A stretch of 13,022 bases of DNA from Gammaproteobacteria bacterium (lineage in GTDB: Bacteria > Pseudomonadota > Gammaproteobacteria > Xanthomonadales > Xanthomonadaceae): contig JAAZHF010000319.1 in assembly GCA_012510865.1 (NCBI GenBank), forward strand, positions 1 through 13,022, given 5' to 3'. The translations under genes and the position numbers were made by a program. Under the pieces are notes generated by a model, which ran no database searches, was not told the DNA's origin, and saw nothing but the letters and a program-made list of their open reading frames with translations. This document shows positions 8,074 to 13,022 of this stretch, one piece after another; position 1 is the stretch's first letter, and each line of letters begins with the position of its first letter.

Positions 8074-9393
8074 TCAGGCGGCGGGCAACAGGGCCCGCAG
8101 CGGGGCGCCGTCGGCCTGCGCCGCGAGGCGGCGGGCGTCGGCCAGCGGCAGGTCGATGTCGAGCGTCCAGCCGTGTTCGTCGTGGGTCTCTCCGCGGATG
8201 GCGTCGACCTCGTGCAGCCGGGCCCGGAGGCGCCCCGCTTCCGAGGGCAGCCGCAGCTCCGCCTGCAGGCGGCGCAGGCCGAGCCGGACGGCCAGCGCGG
8301 ACCGGAGCAGGTCGATGCCATCGAGCTCGCGCGCCGAGATCCACACCCGCTCGCGGACCGCGGCCTCGTCGGCGTGGTCGCCGGCATGCGGCCGGTCGTG
8401 GCGGGCGGGCACGCCCAGGCGGTCCACCTTGTTGTAGACCAGCAGCTGCGGGATGTCCCCGGCGCCGATCTCGCCCAGCACCGCGTCCACCTGGGCCACG
8501 CGCTCGTCGCGCAGCGGGTCGGAGGCGTCGATCACGTGCAGCAGCAGGTCGGCCTCGCGGGCCTCGCTCAGCGTCGACCGGAACGCGGCCACCAGTTCGT
8601 GCGGCAGGTCGCGGACGAAGCCGACGGTGTCGGCCAGGACCACGTGGCCGCCCGGCAGGGTGATCCTGCGCACGGTCGGGGCGAGGGTCGCGAACAGCTG
8701 GTCGGCGGCGTAGGCATCGGCCCCGCTGAGCGCGTTGAACAGCGTCGACTTGCCGGCGTTGGAGTAGCCCACCAGGGCCACGCGCGGGAGCTCGCTGCGC
8801 ACGCGCGCGCGGCGCATCTGGGTGCGCTGCACCTCGACCTTCTCCAGCCGCTTCTGCAGGGCGTCGACGCGCTTCTGCAGCAGCCGGCGGTCGGTCTCGA
8901 GCTGGGTCTCGCCCGGGCCGCGCAGGCCGATCGAGCCGCCGCGCTGGCGCTCGAGGTGGGTCCAGCCGCGCACCAGGCGGGTGGCCATGTGGCGCAGCTG
9001 CGCCAGCTCGACCTGCAGCTTGCCCTCGTGGCTGCGGGCGCGCTGGGCGAAGATGTCGAGGATCAGCCCGGTGCGGTCGACCACGCGGCGCTCGAGGAAC
9101 TTCTCGAGGTTGCGCTCCTGCCCGGGCGTGAGCGGATGGTTGACCAGCACCAGGTCGGCGCCGGTGGCGTCGGCCGCGGCCTTGACCTCGTCGAGCTTGC
9201 CGCTGCCCAGCAGGGTGGCGGGATTGGGACGGTCGATGCGCGCCGGCATCACGTGGGCGATGCTCGCCCCGGCCGAGCGCGCCAGCTCGGTGAACTCCTC
9301 CAGCGCGCCCTCGTCCGCCGGGCCCCCGGCGTGGGGCTGGATCAGGAGCGCGTGCTCGCCCTTGCGCGAGCGTTCAAACAGCTGGGTCGGCAT
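8074..9393 (-). CDS. hflX: Ribosome-associated GTPase HflX
   Basis: HflX is a GTPase of the OBG-HflX group that binds the large ribosomal subunit and can split or rescue stalled ribosomes during stress. The 439 residues (E. coli: 426) show an N-terminal HflX domain with the family signature segments DRPNPATLLGSGKL, VNHPLTPGQERNLE and RTGLILDIFAQRA, a linker with GSIGLRGPGETQLE, a coiled coil at about 165-195, and the G domain: G1 GYSNAGKS at 209-216, G3 DTVG at 255-258, G4 NKVD at 321-324, and G5 near SARE. The stretch after G4 is rich in His and Asp (RHDRPHAGDHADEA), probably a surface loop. An in-frame TGA six codons upstream fixes the ATG at 9393 as the earliest start; its ribosome site is weak. 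It follows hfq by 60 nt. Confidence 0.97.
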   Translation of the reverse strand: MPTQLFERSRKGEHALLIQPHAGGPADEGALEEFTELARSAGASIAHVMPARIDRPNPATLLGSGKLDEVKAAADATGADLVLVNHPLTPGQERNLEKFLERRVVDRTGLILDIFAQRARSHEGKLQVELAQLRHMATRLVRGWTHLERQRGGSIGLRGPGETQLETDRRLLQKRVDALQKRLEKVEVQRTQMRRARVRSELPRVALVGYSNAGKSTLFNALSGADAYAADQLFATLAPTVRRITLPGGHVVLADTVGFVRDLPHELVAAFRSTLSEAREADLLLHVIDASDPLRDERVAQVDAVLGEIGAGDIPQLLVYNKVDRLGVPARHDRPHAGDHADEAAVRERVWISARELDGIDLLRSALAVRLGLRRLQAELRLPSEAGRLRARLHEVDAIRGETHDEHGWTLDIDLPLADARRLAAQADGAPLRALLPAA

Positions 9394-9415
9394 TCGGTCG
9401 GCGGCCTCGGGTCAT

Positions 9416-9432
9416 GCCCCCTGACATGGGGC
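9416..9432. repeat. Small inverted repeat between hfq and hflX
   Basis: GCCCC-CTGACAT-GGGGC gives a 5-bp stem with a 7-nt loop in the 60-bp gap between the hfq stop and the hflX start. It could modulate read-through or translation of hflX, as its 3' side is about 23 nt from the start codon. The stem is short and the region GC-rich, so chance is a serious alternative. Confidence 0.25.
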
Positions 9433-9453
9433 CGGATCTCCGCGGCGCAACCG

Positions 9454-10857
<1,404 letters not shown>

Positions 10858-10868
<11 letters not shown>

Positions 10869-12345
10869 GGTCCCGCAGTTCGGCGCGGACCTCGCGGTGG
10901 GTCGCGACCACGTGGTCCGGCGGCGCCTTGCCGAGCAGGCTGACCACCACGATGGCCACGGTGGCCGCGATGAAGCCGGGGACGATTTCGTACAGCGCGT
11001 TGCCGGTGTGCTTCCACAGCACCACGGTGGCCGCGCCAGCGAGGACCCCGGCCAGCGCGCCGTTGCGGGTCATCCGCCCCCAGGCCAGCGACAGCAGCAC
11101 CACCGGGCCGAAGGCGGCGCCGAAGCCGGCCCAGGCATAGGCCACCAGGCCCAGCACGCGGCTGTCCGGATCGCGCGCGATCCAGATCGCCAGCAGCGCC
11201 ACCGCCAGCACCATCGCGCGCCCGAACCACACCAGCTCCCGCTGGCCGGCGCGCGGGCGGACGAAGCCGCGGTAGAAGTCCTCCGTCAGCGCGCTCGAGC
11301 ACACAAGCAGCTGGCACGACAGCGTGCTCATGATCGCGGCCAGGATCGCCGACAGCAGCACGCCGGCGACCCAGGGGTTGAACAGCTGCTGCGAAAGCGC
11401 GATGAACACGCGCTCCGCGTCGGCCGCCACCGGGCCGGCGTCGGCGGGGTGCGCCGCGTACCAGGCGATGCCGAACACGCCGACCGAGACCGAGCCGAGC
11501 AGGCACAGCACCATCCAGGTCATGCCGATGCGCCGCGCACGCGGGATCGCCGCCAGCGACTCGGCCGCCATGAACCGGGCCAGGATGTGCGGCTGGCCGA
11601 AATAGCCCAGGCCCCAGGCCAGCGCCGACACCACCGCGATGGCGCCGCCCGCCCCGACCCAGTCCAGTCGCGACGGGTCGACCTGCTCGACCAGGGCCAG
11701 GCCTTCGCCCAGCCCGCCGACGCCCACGATCACCATGACGGGCACCAGCAGCAGGGCGAAGATCATCAGGGTCGCCTGCACGGTGTCGGTCCAGCTGACC
11801 GCCAGGAAGCCGCCGATGAAGGTGTAGGCGATGGTCACGGCCGCGCCCCACCACAGCGCCTGCGCGTAGGGCACGCCGAACACTTCCTGGAACAGCTTGG
11901 CGCCGGCGACGATGCCCGAGGCGCAGTACACCGCGAAGAACACCAGGATCACCAGCGCCGAGAGCACCCGCAGCAGGCGAGCGTCATCGGCGAAGCGATG
12001 GGTGAAGAAGTCCGGCAGCGTCAACGCGTTGCGGGTGCGCTCGGTGTACACGCGCAGGGGCCCGGCGACCAGGTGCCAGTTCGCCCACGCGCCGAGGACG
12101 AGCCCCACCGCGATCCAGCCTTCCGAGAGGCCGCCCAGGTAGGCGGCGCCGGGCAGCCCCATCAGCAGCCAGCCGCTCATGTCCGAGGCGCCCGCCGACA
12201 GCGCGGTCACCAGGCTCCCCAGCGAGCGTCCGCCGAGGATGTAGTCGTCGAAGCTGCGCGTGCGCACGTAGGCCCAGAGGCCAATGCCGATCATCAGCAC
12301 CAGGTAACCGGCGAAGGTCGCGACGAGCGGCAGGCTGGCGGTCAT
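10858..12345 (-). CDS. putP: Sodium/proline symporter PutP (SSS family)
   Basis: This inner-membrane carrier takes up proline with Na+. The 495-residue length is close to E. coli PutP (502), with about 13 hydrophobic segments. The sodium and substrate site segment [20 protein letters not shown] places Asp55 and Ser57 at the same numbers as in E. coli. Further signatures are [19 protein letters not shown] and [20 protein letters not shown], the latter holding the Ser-Thr pair of the second Na+ ligand helix. The start at 12345 has a strong GGGGAG 6 nt upstream (12352-12357). The gene sits 64 bp after folP and overlaps miaA by 11 nt. This is not the usual place for putP in enteric bacteria, where it pairs with putA; here no proline catabolic gene is visible. 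Proline is the best-supported substrate. Confidence 0.95.
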
Positions 12346-12360
12346 CCGATGCTCCCCTGT

Positions 12361-12376
12361 CCCGCGGGCGCGCGGG
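12361..12376. repeat. GC-rich hairpin between folP and putP
   Basis: CCCGCG-GGCG-CGCGGG is a perfect 6-4-6 inverted repeat within the 64-bp gap after folP, immediately upstream of the putP ribosome site at 12352-12357. It might form a terminator-like stem (no T-run) or hinder ribosome access to putP. It may also be chance in such GC-rich DNA. Confidence 0.3.
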
Positions 12377-12409
12377 GTTTCACCGGCGGCACTTTACGCG
12401 AGCGGGCCC

Positions 12410-13022
12410 TCAGCCGGGCCAGTCGATGGTCACGGCCGGCGCGGGTGGCGGCGTCCTTGGCCGCGGCACCGCGTCCACCGCGGCCCACACCCGGAGCGCG
12501 TCGACGGTGGCCGCGACGTCGTACACGCGCAGCAGCCTGGCGCCGCGCTGGGCCGCGATCAGGTGCGCCGCGACCGAGCCGTGCACGCGGTCGCGCGGCT
12601 CCTCGCGGCCGGTGAGCGCGCCGAGGCTGCGCTTGCGCGACAGGCCCGCCAGCACCGGCACGCCGAGCTCCGCGAAACGCTCGAGCCGCGCCAGCAGCGT
12701 GGCGTTGTGTTCCGTCGTCTTGCCGAAGCCGAAGCCGGGGTCGGCGACGATCCGTCCGCGCGCGATGCCGGCCATCTCGGCGGCGAAGATGCGCTCGGCC
12801 AGGAAGCGTTTCACCTCGGCCACCACGTCCTCGTACCGGGGCTCGTCCTGCATGGTGCGCGGCTCGCCGAGCATGTGCATCAGCACCACGGGGACACCCA
12901 GCCCGGCCGCCGCGTCGAGCGCGCCGTCGGCGCGCAGCGCGCGGAGGTCGTTGATCATGCCGGCGCCCGCGGCGACCGCGGCGCGCATCACTTCCGGACG
13001 CCAGGTGTCGACACTGACCGGG
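12410..13022 (-). CDS. folP: Dihydropteroate synthase (N-terminus outside window)
   Basis: FolP condenses p-aminobenzoate with dihydropterin pyrophosphate in folate synthesis and is the sulfonamide target. About 203 C-terminal residues of a normal 270 to 300 are visible, and the frame runs off the right edge: codons before the GTG at 12991 read PVSVDTWRPE, so that GTG is not the start. Motifs in order are VSVDTWRPEVMR, GMINDLRAL, VVLMHMLGEPRTMQ, DPGFGFGKTTEHN (pterin-binding Asp), LAGLSRKRSLGALTG, HGSVAAHLIA and LLRVYDVAATVDALRVW. The last is RVHDV in E. coli; here His is replaced by Tyr (codon 12521-12523), while the Arg is kept. The C-terminal end is Pro/Arg-rich. folP commonly follows ftsH, whose protease HflKC regulates; whether that holds here cannot be seen. 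Confidence 0.96.
   Translation of the reverse strand, partial: PVSVDTWRPEVMRAAVAAGAGMINDLRALRADGALDAAAGLGVPVVLMHMLGEPRTMQDEPRYEDVVAEVKRFLAERIFAAEMAGIARGRIVADPGFGFGKTTEHNATLLARLERFAELGVPVLAGLSRKRSLGALTGREEPRDRVHGSVAAHLIAAQRGARLLRVYDVAATVDALRVWAAVDAVPRPRTPPPAPAVTIDWPG

Overview
The window reads as ordinary chromosome from a high-GC gammaproteobacterium, most likely of the Xanthomonadales/Lysobacteraceae group. The evidence is the very GC-rich codon use (G or C at almost every third position) and the miaA-hfq-hflX-hflK-hflC-DUF2065-purA order, a classic gammaproteobacterial cluster. The placement is inferred from gene content and protein style; no 16S or tRNA gene is present to confirm it.

Layout. 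Positions 4446 to 13022 hold a co-oriented minus-strand run, read from high to low coordinates: folP (N-terminus outside the window), putP, miaA, hfq, hflX, hflK, hflC, a 62-residue DUF2065 membrane protein, and purA. Spacings are tight: putP and miaA overlap by 11 nt, hflK and hflC by 4 nt, and the DUF2065 gene lies 16 nt after hflC and 26 nt before purA. The largest gap, 176 bp, lies upstream of hfq and holds a candidate promoter and several inverted repeats. Positions 1 to 4415 hold an efflux module: a MarR-type regulator on the plus strand, divergent from a minus-strand operon of an RND membrane-fusion lipoprotein and an HAE-type RND pump that runs off the left edge. No outer-membrane TolC-like gene is visible.

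How the genes work together. The hfq cluster combines tRNA modification (MiaA), RNA chaperoning (Hfq), a ribosome-associated GTPase (HflX), the HflK/HflC membrane complex that controls FtsH, and AMP synthesis (PurA). folP at the right edge is often next to ftsH, so ftsH may lie just outside the window; this is inference. In the efflux module, overlapping palindromes fill the 75-bp divergent gap and are good candidates for the MarR protein's own operator.

I found no CRISPR array, insertion sequence, phage gene, RNA gene or clearly new biological system. The best leads are small: the overlapping palindromes between marR and the efflux operon, a second perfect 17-bp inverted repeat in the efflux leader, a His-to-Tyr change in a conserved FolP loop, and a MarR wing lacking the usual acidic residues. 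Very long open frames opposite the real genes are GC-driven shadows and are not annotated.
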